The notes beneath the pieces are model-generated. The model made no database searches and was not told where the DNA came from. It saw nothing but the letters and a program-made list of their open reading frames with translations. From Myxococcota bacterium (lineage in GTDB: Bacteria; Myxococcota_A; UBA9160; UBA6930): DNA of 64,000 bases. The stretch's first letter is position 1. The number at the start of each line of letters is the position of its first letter. A program made the position numbers and the translations under genes. The DNA lies in the NCBI GenBank assembly GCA_028285625.1, contig JANQOX010000006.1:122346-186345 (forward strand). Reading direction: 5' to 3'. Of the stretch, positions 1 through 9,311 are shown in pieces.

Positions 1-135
1 CTACACCCCGCCCAGCGGGTGAAGGACCACCGCACCGGGGTCGAGGTGGGCAACGCGCAGGGCGTACTGGATGGCGACCTCGATGGTCTGATCCGCGCCG
101 CCCTGCTCGAAAGTGCCCGGGGAGAAGTGTCGTGA
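1..135 (+). CDS. prfB: Peptide chain release factor 2, C-terminal end (partial)
   Basis: The frame opens at base 1 and runs 44 codons to a TGA at 133-135. The residues [18 protein letters not shown], followed by [10 protein letters not shown], match the conserved C-terminus of class I release factor RF2, which recognises UGA/UAA and triggers peptidyl-tRNA hydrolysis. The catalytic GGQ loop and any programmed frameshift site lie upstream of the window and cannot be seen. The stop overlaps the GTG start of lysS (GTGA), and prfB-lysS is a widespread gene pair, which supports the call. Confidence 0.9.
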   Translation, partial: LHPAQRVKDHRTGVEVGNAQGVLDGDLDGLIRAALLESARGEVS

Positions 136-1622
136 GCGACCGCGAAGAGGACGTCCGGCGCGAACGCCTGGCAGCGCTTCGCGCGGAGGGGGTCGATCCG
201 TTTCCTGCCCGGACCGGGCCGCGGACGCCGGTGCGCGAGGTGCGCGCCGCCCACGACGCCAAGGACGAGGCCACGCTCGAGAACGAGGCACCCCAGGCCG
301 CGGTCGCCGGACGGATCCGGGCGGTGCGCTCGTTCGGCAAGCTCTTGTTCCTGGGCCTCGTCGAGGACGGTACGCCGCTGCAGCTCTCGGCGCGCAAGGG
401 AGACGTGGACGACGCGCTGTTCGCGCGCCTGAAGGCGTTGCAGGTAGGCGACTTCGTGCGGGCCGCCGGGCGCGTCTGGCGAACCAAGAAGGGCGAACTC
501 ACGCTCGCCGTGGCCGAGCTCGAACTGCTCACCAAGGCCCTCCGCGGGCTTCCCGAGAAGTGGCACGGCCTGAAGGACGTGGACGCGCGCTTTCGCCAGC
601 GTCACCTCGACCTGCTGTCGAACGAGCGGGCGCGTGAGATCGCGGTGTTGCGCAGCCGCATCGTGCGCGGGCTGCGCAGCTTCCTCGATGGGCGGGGCTT
701 TCTCGAGGTGGAGACGCCGGTGCTCCAGCCCATCTACGGCGGCGCCGCCGCCCAGCCCTTCGTGACCCATCACAACCTGCTCGACGAGCAGCTCTACCTG
801 CGGATCTCGGACGAGCTCTACCTCAAGCGACTGGTGATCGGCGGGCTCGATCGCGTCTACGAGATCGGCCACAACTTCCGCAACGAGGGCGTGTCGCGAA
901 AGCACAACCCCGAGTTCACCATGCTCGAGTGCTACCAGGCGTACGCCGACTACCGGGACGTGATGGCACTGACCCAGGACATGATCCGCGCGGTGGCGCA
1001 GGACGCCCTGGGCACGTTGGAGGTCCAGACCCACGGGACCGTCCTCGACCTGGCGAGCGACTGGCGGGAGCTTCGCATCGTCGACGCGATCGAAGCCAAG
1101 ACCGGCGTGGACGTGATGGCGAGCCCCGACCTGCCGGCGCTGCGCGCTGCGCTGCGTGCCCAGGGGCTCGATCCGGGCGAGGCGCCGACCTGGGCGGTGC
1201 TGGTGGACGATCTGTTCAGCGAGCACGTGGAGCCCGACCTGATCCAGCCGACCTTCGTGACCCACCATCCGACCGAGCTCTCGCCCCTGGCGAAGCGGTG
1301 CCCCGAAGACCCGCGGCTGGCGGAGCGGTTCGAGATCTACATGGCCGGCATGGAGATCGGCAACGCCTTCAGCGAGCTCAACGACCCCGACGACCAACGC
1401 GCACGACTCGAGGAGCAGCAGAAGCTCCACGCCCAGGGCGACGACGAAGCGCATCCGATGGACGAGGACTTCGTGCGGGCCCTGGAGCACGGCATGCCGC
1501 CCACCGGCGGACTCGGCATCGGCGTCGACCGGCTGGTCCGGGTGCTCGCCGACGCGCCGAACCTCCGCGAGGTCATCCTGTTTCCGCACATGCGCAAGGA
1601 AAGCGGCGGAGAGGAGACCTAG
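132..1622 (+). CDS. lysS: Lysyl-tRNA synthetase, class II
   Basis: Charges tRNA-Lys with lysine in the cytoplasm. The protein is 496 residues, normal for bacterial LysRS. An OB-fold anticodon-binding domain covers about residues 55-145 and the class II catalytic core follows. Motif 2 is visible around residues 249-265 ([17 protein letters not shown]) and motif 3 around 459 (GLGIGVDRL). The GTG start at 132 overlaps the prfB stop, so the two are probably translationally coupled. It ends with TAG, 30 bases before the Lol permease. Confidence 0.97.
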   Translation: MSDREEDVRRERLAALRAEGVDPFPARTGPRTPVREVRAAHDAKDEATLENEAPQAAVAGRIRAVRSFGKLLFLGLVEDGTPLQLSARKGDVDDALFARLKALQVGDFVRAAGRVWRTKKGELTLAVAELELLTKALRGLPEKWHGLKDVDARFRQRHLDLLSNERAREIAVLRSRIVRGLRSFLDGRGFLEVETPVLQPIYGGAAAQPFVTHHNLLDEQLYLRISDELYLKRLVIGGLDRVYEIGHNFRNEGVSRKHNPEFTMLECYQAYADYRDVMALTQDMIRAVAQDALGTLEVQTHGTVLDLASDWRELRIVDAIEAKTGVDVMASPDLPALRAALRAQGLDPGEAPTWAVLVDDLFSEHVEPDLIQPTFVTHHPTELSPLAKRCPEDPRLAERFEIYMAGMEIGNAFSELNDPDDQRARLEEQQKLHAQGDDEAHPMDEDFVRALEHGMPPTGGLGIGVDRLVRVLADAPNLREVILFPHMRKESGGEET

Positions 1623-1652
1623 CGTGCGTGCCCATCCCGCAGGGGACCTGTG

Positions 1653-3662
1653 ATGCTCGCCACCACGCTGTGGGACGCACTCACCGCCGCGGGCGGATCG
1701 TTCGCGCTCACCTTCATCGTGGCCATCGCCCTGGCGATCCTGGCGAACGTGGTGGTGTTCCTCGGATCGGCGGTGGTGGTGCTCGAGCGTTTCTCGCGCG
1801 CGGCAAGATCTCCGGGCTGGATCCTGCTGGTGAGCCTGGTGTGGAGCCTGGCCCTCGGATTTCTCGGCACCGGTGTCGAAGGCGCCGAGCAGGTCGGCTC
1901 GGTCGCGGCCCGCATGGGCTTCGACTGGACGCCCGGACCCGTGGGCGCCTGGCTCGCGACCAGCGCGGCGCTCTTCGCCTGGCTGGTGGCGGCGCAGCTG
2001 CTGGTCGCGCTGCTGCTGCGCTTCGTGCCCCCGTTCGGCCTGGCCGTCGGCGCCGTGGTGCTGCTCGGGGGCGGGGCGGCGCTGGCCGTAGGCAGCCTCG
2101 ACCGCCCCGGATACGCGGTCGCGCCCGCGGCCCTGGCCGGCCTCGTGTGCCTGGTCCTCGGCCTGCGCCGGCGCCGGCACGGCGGTGGGCCGGTGGGGCC
2201 CGACGAGCGCCTGGCGCGCTGGCTGCTGCTGGTCCTCGCCGCCGGGGCCTGGGTTCCCTTCGCGATCGAGAGCCCGTCGCGCGACCTGGCCGCGCTCGGT
2301 CTGGCGGCCATGGGGGTGTTCGCGGCGCTGGTGATGCTGGGGCTGCTGCCGCTCGCCGCGGCGGGGCTGCTCGACACCCGCGGCTCCGCGGAGTGGTTCG
2401 TCGCCACCCGCTACCTGTTCGCCAAACGCCGGCAGACCTTCGTTTCGTTCATCACGCTCATCTGCGTGGCCGGCGTCGCCGTGGGCGTCTGGCTCATCAT
2501 CACCGTGCTCTCGGTCATGAACGGCTTCGAGCGCACCTGGCGCGACGAGATCATCGGCAACCGCGCCCACTTCACGATCCACAACCCGCTCGGGCCCATG
2601 GAGGGCTACGAAGACCTGATGGCCAAGATCGTGGACGTCCCCGAGGTGCTCGGCGCCTCGCCGTACGTCGACGGCGAGGGCATGGTGCGGGGCCCGCGCG
2701 GCGAGATCGTGGGGGTGCGGGTGCGCGGCATCGACCCCGAGCGCGTGGTGTCGGTCACCGACCTCGAAGACGACCTGATGCCGGGCTCGGAAGAGGCTCT
2801 CGAGCGCCTGGCACGCCTCGGAAACGGCAACGCCGAAGGCGGGGACCCGGGGCTCGTGATCGGGAGCCAGCTCGCGGCGATGCTAGGCGCGCGCGTGGGC
2901 GACGAGATCGTGCTGATCTCTCCCTTCGGCGGTCCGCCCACGCCGCTGGGCCCGGGCCCGCGACTCAAGCGTTTCCAGGTCACCGGGATCTTCCAGTCGA
3001 GCTTCTTCCAGTACGACGAGGTCTTCACCTACACGAGCCTTCCTGCGGCCCAGGACTTCCGGCGAACGGGGGACGTGGTCCACGGCATCGAAGTCCGCAC
3101 GACCGACTACTACCGCTCTCGCGCGGTCGCCCGCGACGTCGAGGGGCGCCTGGGCTTTCCGTACTTCACGCGAGACTGGAAGGAGTTCTTCCCCGCGTTC
3201 TTCCAGGCGCTCAAGACCGAGCGCATGCTGATGTCGGTCCTGCTGGCCATGATCATGGTGGTCGCTTCCTTCGCCATCGTCGTGACGCTGATCATGATGA
3301 TCATGGAGAAGTCGGGCGACATCGCGATCCTGAAGACGATGGGCGCCACCGAGGAGTCGGTGGAGCGCATCTTCGCCATCGAAGGAACGCTGATCGGGTT
3401 GGTGGGTACCGCCCTCGGCGTGGTCGCGGGCATCGCGGTCACCACCCAGCTCGACTGGGTCCAGGGGCAGATCGAAGCGCTCACCGGCGTGGATACGCTG
3501 CCCGCGACGATCTACCAGTTCTCGACGCTTCCCTACGAGCTCAACCCCGGGCAGATCGCCGTGGTGGTGGGCGTCTCGATGGTGCTGTCGCTCGGCGCGA
3601 CGCTGCTTCCGAGCCGCCACGGAGCGCAGCTCGATCCCGCCGAAGCGCTGCGGTACGAGTGA
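1653..3662 (+). CDS. Lipoprotein-releasing ABC permease, LolC/E (LolF-type) with long N-terminal membrane extension
   Basis: Inner-membrane subunit that releases mature lipoproteins toward LolA, working with LolD encoded immediately downstream. Residues from about 245 onward are a standard LolC/E protein: the RYLFAKRRQTFVSFITLI entry, a first TM segment, a large periplasmic MacB-like domain, and three C-terminal TM segments containing EKSGDIAILKTMGA. Unusually, about 245 extra residues precede this, with several hydrophobic segments and an Arg-rich cytoplasmic stretch. Only one permease is present, so the complex may be a homodimer. ATG 1653 follows AGGGGA at 1641-1646; an in-frame GTG at 1650 is the alternative. 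The stop overlaps lolD as TGATG. Confidence 0.88.
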   Translation: MLATTLWDALTAAGGSFALTFIVAIALAILANVVVFLGSAVVVLERFSRAARSPGWILLVSLVWSLALGFLGTGVEGAEQVGSVAARMGFDWTPGPVGAWLATSAALFAWLVAAQLLVALLLRFVPPFGLAVGAVVLLGGGAALAVGSLDRPGYAVAPAALAGLVCLVLGLRRRRHGGGPVGPDERLARWLLLVLAAGAWVPFAIESPSRDLAALGLAAMGVFAALVMLGLLPLAAAGLLDTRGSAEWFVATRYLFAKRRQTFVSFITLICVAGVAVGVWLIITVLSVMNGFERTWRDEIIGNRAHFTIHNPLGPMEGYEDLMAKIVDVPEVLGASPYVDGEGMVRGPRGEIVGVRVRGIDPERVVSVTDLEDDLMPGSEEALERLARLGNGNAEGGDPGLVIGSQLAAMLGARVGDEIVLISPFGGPPTPLGPGPRLKRFQVTGIFQSSFFQYDEVFTYTSLPAAQDFRRTGDVVHGIEVRTTDYYRSRAVARDVEGRLGFPYFTRDWKEFFPAFFQALKTERMLMSVLLAMIMVVASFAIVVTLIMMIMEKSGDIAILKTMGATEESVERIFAIEGTLIGLVGTALGVVAGIAVTTQLDWVQGQIEALTGVDTLPATIYQFSTLPYELNPGQIAVVVGVSMVLSLGATLLPSRHGAQLDPAEALRYE

Positions 3663-4357
3663 TGGCGATCCTGCGCACCAAGGACCTCTGCAAGTCGTTC
3701 ACGACCGGCGAGGGCACCATCGACGTGCTGCGCGACCTCGACTTCGAGGTGGCCGCGGGCGAGCGCGTGGCGATCCTCGGTCAGTCGGGCGTCGGCAAGT
3801 CGACCCTGCTCCACATCCTCGGCACGCTCGAGCACCCGACCTCGGGCACGGTCGAGATCGAAGGCAACGACGTCTTCCAGAAGGACCCGCACGACCTCGC
3901 GCGCTTCCGCAACGAGAGCCTGGGGTTCGTCTTCCAGGCCCACCATCTGCTGCCCGAGTTCACGGCCATCGAGAACGTGATGATGCCGGGCCTGCTGCGC
4001 GGGCTCGCGCCGGCCGAGATGCGCGAGCGTGCGGACGGCATCCTTCGCGAGGTGGAGCTCGACGACCGGCTCGACCACCCCGTGGGCAAGCTCTCTGGCG
4101 GCGAGCGACAGCGGGTCGCCGTGGCCCGCGCGCTGGTGCTCGACCCGGCGCTGGTGCTCGCCGACGAGCCCACGGGCAACCTCGACCCGCAGACCGGCCG
4201 CCGGGTGGGCGACCTGCTGCTCGAGTTGAACGAGCGGCGCGGGACCTCGCTGGTCGTGGTCACCCACAACGCCGAACTCGCCGAACGCCTGGGCCGTGCG
4301 GTGACGCTGACGCCCAGCGGGCTGCTCGAGGGCTACGCGCCCGCCTCGCCCGCCTGA
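3662..4357 (+). CDS. lolD: Lipoprotein-releasing system ATP-binding protein LolD
   Basis: ATPase that powers lipoprotein extraction from the inner membrane. The protein is 231 residues, the usual LolD length. Walker A GQSGVGKST lies near residue 39, the signature LSGGERQRVAVARAL near 143 and Walker B LVLADEPTGNLD near 163; the latter pair is typical of the LolD/MacB/FtsE group. The ATG overlaps the permease stop by one base, which indicates a tightly coupled two-gene unit. The next gene is 239 bases away and has its own candidate promoter. Confidence 0.95.
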   Translation: MAILRTKDLCKSFTTGEGTIDVLRDLDFEVAAGERVAILGQSGVGKSTLLHILGTLEHPTSGTVEIEGNDVFQKDPHDLARFRNESLGFVFQAHHLLPEFTAIENVMMPGLLRGLAPAEMRERADGILREVELDDRLDHPVGKLSGGERQRVAVARALVLDPALVLADEPTGNLDPQTGRRVGDLLLELNERRGTSLVVVTHNAELAERLGRAVTLTPSGLLEGYAPASPA

Positions 4358-4406
4358 CCGGTCCACGCCCTCCGCCGCCGGCGTGTGTCCGCGATGCGCG
4401 CATCGG

Positions 4407-4416
4407 GAGTTAACTC
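4407..4416. promoter_or_regulatory. Perfect 10-bp palindrome upstream of bamA
   Basis: GAGTTAACTC reads the same on both strands. It is AT-rich in a GC-rich gap, about 35 bases upstream of the candidate bamA -35 element. It could be a regulator half-site pair or chance. The rest of the 4358-4596 gap also holds a weak hairpin (CACGCC 4364-4369 with GGCGTG 4380-4385) that could end the lol transcript. Confidence 0.25.
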
Positions 4417-4451
4417 TCCGGGATTGAAGGGAAAACACCCTCGCTGGGGGC

Positions 4452-4480
4452 TTGCCGCCGATCGGCGCTGCGAGTAGACT
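4452..4480 (+). promoter_or_regulatory. Candidate sigma-70 promoter for bamA-skp-lpx
   Basis: TTGCCG (4452-4457), a 17-base spacer, then TAGACT (4475-4480). A perfect 12-bp palindrome CGCCGATCGGCG (4456-4467) lies in the spacer and could be an operator. The predicted 5' leader before the bamA TTG would be about 110 bases. Recognised by eye only. Confidence 0.4.
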
Positions 4481-4596
4481 CGTGCCGCCTGGAGGCCGCT
4501 TGGTGGGGGTTCGGTCCCCCGTTCGGCGCGCCGCCAGGTAGAAGGCCGCACGGCGTCGGGACACCCCCGGCGGGCCTTCGACGGGGGAGGGAATCG

Positions 4597-7500
4597 TTGG
4601 GCCCGCGCCTTTGCGCCCGGATCGCGTTCGTTGCGACGCTGTTCGTTCTGCCGCTCCTGCTCGGGCCCGAAGTCGGGGCCGCCACGCCGACGGCTGCCGT
4701 TCGTGCGCAGGTCCAGTCTGGGGGGTCCCAGGCGCAGCCGGTGAAAGTGATGGTCGCCGTGCTCCCGTTCCGGGTGCACAGCGCCAAGCCGCTCGACTAC
4801 CTCGAGACGTCCCTCGCCGACCTGCTGGCGAGCCGCCTCGAGGCCAGTGGCCGCGTCGCGGTGGTGGAGTCGGTGACCGTTCGCGAGACGCTGGTCGCCT
4901 ACGCCGGCGAACGCACCGAGGACGCCGTCCGCCGCATGGCCGCCGAGCTGGGGGCCGACTACGTCGTGGTCGGTTCGCTCACCGAGCTGGCCGGGCGCTA
5001 CAGCCTCGACGTCCGCGTGACGCCCGTCGACAGCCTGGTCACGACGTCGACCATGGTCTTCACCGCGGAGAGCGACGACGAACTGCTCGACCGCGTGAAC
5101 GAACTCGCAAACCGCGTGCTCGGCATCGTGGGTTCGCCGACCACGCGCTCGCGGGTGGTCGACGTCCGCATCGAAGGCCTCCAGGACCTGGGACTGGTCC
5201 GCCGCGACCAGCTCTCGGTCAAGCCCGGCGGCGTGTACGACAGCGCCGCCGTGCGGGCCGACCTCGATTCCCTTCGCGCGTCACCCGAGATCGCGACCGC
5301 CACCGCCGAAACCACGCGTGGCGAAGACGGCGTGGTGGTCACCTACCGGCTGGTCCCGACCGAGGCCATCATTCCGCCGGGCAGCTCGGACGTCTCCACC
5401 GATCTCATCGCCGAGGTCCGGATCGCCGGCAACCAGCGCCTGGAAGAGGGCGCCATCCGGGCTCGGATCGCCACGCAGGTGGGCGACCCCTACAACGCCG
5501 CCAAGATCGCCGCGGACGTCCGGGAAGTGCACGCGAGTGGCTACTTCAAGAACGTGCGGGTGCTCTCGGAGGACTCGCCCGACGGGCGGGTGCTGACCTT
5601 CGTCGTCGAAGAGAACCCCGTGATCCGGCAGATCACGATCTCCGGCAACGACAACATCGACGGCGAGAAGATCCGCGACAGCCTGACCCTCTCGACCGGG
5701 GCCACGCTCGACTACCCTCTGCTGTTCGAGAACCGCGAGCGCATCGAGGCCCTCTACCGCGCAGAGGGCTACTACCTCGCCCGCGTCCAGTACGAGATCG
5801 AAGAGGTGCCCGGCGACGCCGTGGCCATCCACTTCGAGGTGGAAGAGGACGACAAGCTTCGCCTCAAGCACATCGTCTTCGACGGCAACGAGCACTTCAC
5901 CGACAAGGAGCTCACCAAGAGCCTCAAGACGAAGACGTGGAAGTGGTACTCCTACGTCACCCGTTTCCTGGACCGCTCGGGCACCTACGCCGAGCCGGTG
6001 TTCCTGCAGGACCTGCAGGCCATCAACAACAAGTACCTCGATGCCGGGTTCATCCAGGTCGACCTCTCCGACCCGGAGGTGAACCCGACCCAGGAGGGTC
6101 TCGAGGTCCGCGTCTCGGTGACCGAGGGCGACCAGTACCACGTGGGCAGCGTGGACGTACAGGGTGACGAGACCGTCGACGTCGACAAGCTGAAGGAAGA
6201 CCTGAAGCTCAAGGCGTCGGAGGTCTTCAACCGCTCCTACCTGAATGCGGACCTCGACGGTCTCGAGCGACACTACACCGACCGCGGCTTCTTCCTCGCG
6301 GAGGTCGCTCCGACGACCAAGGTTCGCGACGACGCCCTCGAGGTGGACGTGGTCTTCAACGTCGAGAAGGGCCCGCTCTACTTCCTCCGCCAGATCGACA
6401 TCACCGGCAACACCATCAGCACCGACGAGGTGGTGCGCCGCGAGATCCAGGCGGTGGAGGGGCAGCTCTATTCGGCGCGCGCCGTCAACATCTCCCGCGC
6501 TCGCGTGCGCGGCCTCGGGTACTTCGAAGAGGTGAACTTCGAGCCCGAGCAGACCGACTATCCCGACCAGCTGGACGTGGACGTGAAGGTCGTGGAGCGA
6601 CCCACGGGTTCGCTCTCCTTCGGGGCCGGTTTCTCCAGCCAGGACGGCTTCGTGCTGACCGGCAGCGTCTCCCAGAGCAACCTGTTCGGTCGCGGCTACG
6701 GCGGGTCGCTGGCGGCGGACATCGGTGGCGACAGCAACCGGTTCTTCCTGAACTTCTCCGACCCGTACTTCTTCGGCTCGACCTGGCGCTTCAGCACCTC
6801 GCTCTTCAGCACGGACATCGAGTTCGAGGACTTCGAGCAGAGCCGGCAGGGCATCGATCTGGTCTTCGACCACGCGCTCGACGAAGAGAACCGCACGCGG
6901 CTCTTCCTCCGCTACAGCTACTCGCGCCAGAAGGCCGAGCGCTCCGGTGCGGTGAACGCCTCGGCGGTGATCTTCCGCGAAATCCTCACCGGCGAGACGA
7001 GCACCAGCCTGGCGGGGCTCACCTGGCGCCAGGACACCCGCGACGACCGGGTCGCACCCACGTCGGGCCGCGTCCTCGGTCTCTCGGCGGATGCCGCGGG
7101 CCTGGGCGGGTTCACGCAGTTCCTGCGCGCGGAGGCGCGGGGCACGTGGTTCTTCAAGGCGCCCGAGTGGCTGCCCAACTGGTGGCCCCTGCGTGACAGT
7201 TCGACGTTCGTGCTGGGTGCGCGCATCGGCTGGGCCGTGCCCTTCAACGACGTGTCCGACTACGACCTGCTGGTCTCGGCCGTTCAGCCCGACAGCGGGT
7301 CCGAGGTGCAGCCGCTCGACCAGATCGACGAGAACCTCACGCTGCCGCTCTCCGAGCGCTACTTCCTCGGCGGCATCGGCCCCTACCAACTGCGCGGCTT
7401 CAAGGCGCGCTCGGTCGGCCCGCGCCGTGCGATCCTGCGCCGCACGGGTCTCGCCGGTACGGGCAACCTGTTCACTCCGGTGGGCCGCGCGGTCCTCCCT

Positions 7501-7941
7501 GCCATCAACGAGCAGGGCCAGGCGACGCTCGATTCGATCTGTCTCGACACCGAGGACCCGTTCGGGTTGATCAACCTGCAGGGCAACAACAACGGCAAGT
7601 GCAACAGCCTGCGCGACAAGAACCTGGGCGACTTCGACGATCTGGACGAGACCGACGTCGTCGGCGGCAACAAGTTCTTCTCGGCATCGCTCGAGTATCG
7701 GTTCCCGATCAGCGAATCTCTCGGCCTGATCGGCATCCTGTTCTTCGACTTCGGCAACGCCTTCGACGAAGACCAGAACATGTGGGAGTTCTCGGAGTGG
7801 CGCTGGGGCACCGGCTTCGGCGCCCTTTGGTTCTCCCCGTTCGGCCCGCTGCAGGGCTTCATCGGCTTCCCCATCGACCGCATTTCCGAGGTCGAGGACC
7901 TTCCGGTCTTCGAGTTCTCGGTGGGCGGCGCGACCTTCTAG
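4597..7941 (+). CDS. bamA: Outer membrane protein assembly factor BamA with extra N-terminal CsgG/TolB-like domain
   Basis: Outer-membrane insertase for beta-barrel proteins. The 1114 residues exceed the usual 750-850. A signal peptide (about 1-29) is followed by a 120-residue alpha/beta domain (about 48-170; VMVAVLPFRVHSAKP...AELGADYVVVGSL) resembling TolB-N/CsgG/LpoB-type folds. POTRA repeats then run from about 185 to 665, and a C-terminal 16-strand Omp85 barrel starts near 668 and ends in Phe. The loop-6 motif appears as QLRGF near residue 930, followed by a roughly 70-residue loop insert rich in Asp and Asn. The TTG start at 4597 is chosen because GGGGGAGGG (4582-4590) precedes it at correct spacing. 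Skp follows 39 bases later. Confidence 0.94.
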   Translation: MGPRLCARIAFVATLFVLPLLLGPEVGAATPTAAVRAQVQSGGSQAQPVKVMVAVLPFRVHSAKPLDYLETSLADLLASRLEASGRVAVVESVTVRETLVAYAGERTEDAVRRMAAELGADYVVVGSLTELAGRYSLDVRVTPVDSLVTTSTMVFTAESDDELLDRVNELANRVLGIVGSPTTRSRVVDVRIEGLQDLGLVRRDQLSVKPGGVYDSAAVRADLDSLRASPEIATATAETTRGEDGVVVTYRLVPTEAIIPPGSSDVSTDLIAEVRIAGNQRLEEGAIRARIATQVGDPYNAAKIAADVREVHASGYFKNVRVLSEDSPDGRVLTFVVEENPVIRQITISGNDNIDGEKIRDSLTLSTGATLDYPLLFENRERIEALYRAEGYYLARVQYEIEEVPGDAVAIHFEVEEDDKLRLKHIVFDGNEHFTDKELTKSLKTKTWKWYSYVTRFLDRSGTYAEPVFLQDLQAINNKYLDAGFIQVDLSDPEVNPTQEGLEVRVSVTEGDQYHVGSVDVQGDETVDVDKLKEDLKLKASEVFNRSYLNADLDGLERHYTDRGFFLAEVAPTTKVRDDALEVDVVFNVEKGPLYFLRQIDITGNTISTDEVVRREIQAVEGQLYSARAVNISRARVRGLGYFEEVNFEPEQTDYPDQLDVDVKVVERPTGSLSFGAGFSSQDGFVLTGSVSQSNLFGRGYGGSLAADIGGDSNRFFLNFSDPYFFGSTWRFSTSLFSTDIEFEDFEQSRQGIDLVFDHALDEENRTRLFLRYSYSRQKAERSGAVNASAVIFREILTGETSTSLAGLTWRQDTRDDRVAPTSGRVLGLSADAAGLGGFTQFLRAEARGTWFFKAPEWLPNWWPLRDSSTFVLGARIGWAVPFNDVSDYDLLVSAVQPDSGSEVQPLDQIDENLTLPLSERYFLGGIGPYQLRGFKARSVGPRRAILRRTGLAGTGNLFTPVGRAVLPAINEQGQATLDSICLDTEDPFGLINLQGNNNGKCNSLRDKNLGDFDDLDETDVVGGNKFFSASLEYRFPISESLGLIGILFFDFGNAFDEDQNMWEFSEWRWGTGFGALWFSPFGPLQGFIGFPIDRISEVEDLPVFEFSVGGATF

Positions 7942-7980
7942 GCGCCGCCTTCATCCCAAGGATCAGGAGACCAAGACGTC

Positions 7981-8511
7981 ATGACCCGTATCCACTCGCT
8001 GCTCGTTGCGGCCCTCGTCGTCGTCGCGCTGATCGCGACGACCGGTGCCGACGACGGGCCCGCCGTCAAGATCGGCGTCGTCGACGTCGATCAGGCCCTC
8101 AACTCGACCGACGAGGGGAAGGCTGCGCGCGAGGAGTTCTCCCGCAAGCAACGCGAGGCCGAAGCCGAGGTCCAGCCCATGGTGGACCGGTTCCGCAACC
8201 TCCAGGACGAACTCAAGAGCAAGCGCTACGTGCTGTCCGACGAGGCACTCTTCGACAAGCAGGTCGAACTCGCCGAACTCCAGAACAAGATCGACAACAA
8301 GATCAAGGAGATCGAGGGCCAGCTCAAGATCGAGCAGGGCAAGATGATCGCGCCGCTGCGGGCCAAGCTGATCGAGATCATCGGCGAGATCGGCAAGGAC
8401 AAGGGGTTCACGCTGATCCTGGGCCGCGATGCCCCCGGCGTGATGTACACCCGTGAAGCCCTCGACATCACCGACATGGTGATCGCACAGTTCAACAACC
8501 AGAAGAGCTGA
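7981..8511 (+). CDS. skp: Periplasmic chaperone Skp/OmpH
   Basis: Holds unfolded outer-membrane proteins in the periplasm for delivery to BamA. The protein is 176 residues. A signal sequence of about 22 residues is followed by IGVVDVDQALNSTDEG, the usual OmpH start, then a Lys/Glu-rich coiled-coil arm (about 50-125) and a C-terminal segment ending KGFTLILGRDAPGVMY. AGGAGA (7965-7970) precedes the ATG. The position directly after bamA is standard. lpxD and fabZ, which usually follow skp, are absent here. Confidence 0.92.
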   Translation: MTRIHSLLVAALVVVALIATTGADDGPAVKIGVVDVDQALNSTDEGKAAREEFSRKQREAEAEVQPMVDRFRNLQDELKSKRYVLSDEALFDKQVELAELQNKIDNKIKEIEGQLKIEQGKMIAPLRAKLIEIIGEIGKDKGFTLILGRDAPGVMYTREALDITDMVIAQFNNQKS

Positions 8512-8531
8512 CCGAGACGGACGAAGCCGAC

Positions 8532-9308
8532 GTGGCCGACATCCATTCCACCGCCATCGTCGATCCGCGAGCCAAGATCGCGGAAGACGTCGTGATCGGG
8601 CCCTACGCCACCGTGGGGCCGGACGTCGAACTCGCGGCGGGCGTCGAGCTTCGTAGCCACGCCTACGTGTGGGGCCGCACGAGCCTGGGCGAGGGGACGC
8701 GCGTGTTTCCCTTTGCCGTCCTCGGCGAAGAGCCCCAGGACAAGAGCTTCTCGGGCGAGTCGACCACGCTGTTGATCGGACGCGAGAACGTGATCCGGGA
8801 GCACGTGACCATCCACGTCGGAACGCCCAAGGGCGGCGGGTGCACGCGCATCGGCAATGACAACCTCATCATGAACGGCGTCCACGTGGGCCACGACACG
8901 CAGATCGGATCGCACTGCATCGTGGCGAGCCAATGCGCCATCGCGGGCCACGTCGAGGTGCAGGATCATGCCGTCGTCGGTGGGTTGTCCGGCATCCACC
9001 AGTTCGCGCGCATCGGCGAGTCCTCGATGGTCGCAGCCCTCTCCGGAGTGACCAAGGACGCGCCGCCGTTCTCGCTGGTGGCGGGAGAGCGTGCGACGCT
9101 GCGCGGGGTCAACGTCGTCGGGCTCAAGCGTCGCGGTGCGTCGCCGGACTCCCGTCGGCAGGTGCGGCGCGCCTACCAGATCCTGTTCCACTCGAAGCTC
9201 CGCCTCGAGCCTGCGCTCGAACGCGTCCGCGAGGAGGATCTCGACTCACCGGAAGTCGCGCGCCTCCTCGCCTTCCTCGAGAGCTCGCGCCGCGGCTTCA
9301 GTCGCTGA
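8532..9308 (+). CDS. lpxA: Acyl-ACP--UDP-N-acetylglucosamine O-acyltransferase LpxA
   Basis: First enzyme of lipid A synthesis; it transfers a 3-hydroxyacyl chain from ACP to UDP-GlcNAc (or to a 3-amino analogue in some lineages). The protein is 258 residues. A left-handed beta-helix of hexapeptide repeats fills residues 1-190, including IHSTAIVDPRAKI at the start and NLIMNGVHVGHDTQIG around residue 115, where the GHD His is the expected catalytic base. A helical C-terminal domain carries GLKRRG. The start is GTG. The oxidoreductase two genes downstream bears on which substrate it uses. Confidence 0.96.
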   Translation: MADIHSTAIVDPRAKIAEDVVIGPYATVGPDVELAAGVELRSHAYVWGRTSLGEGTRVFPFAVLGEEPQDKSFSGESTTLLIGRENVIREHVTIHVGTPKGGGCTRIGNDNLIMNGVHVGHDTQIGSHCIVASQCAIAGHVEVQDHAVVGGLSGIHQFARIGESSMVAALSGVTKDAPPFSLVAGERATLRGVNVVGLKRRGASPDSRRQVRRAYQILFHSKLRLEPALERVREEDLDSPEVARLLAFLESSRRGFSR

Positions 9309-9311
9309 CCA

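Noticed and set aside
929..4357. A 1142-codon open frame running through lysS and the Lol permease into lolD
   Set aside because: Only the last 231 codons (lolD) have family motifs. The rest is Arg/Pro/Gly-rich out-of-frame translation typical of GC-rich DNA.
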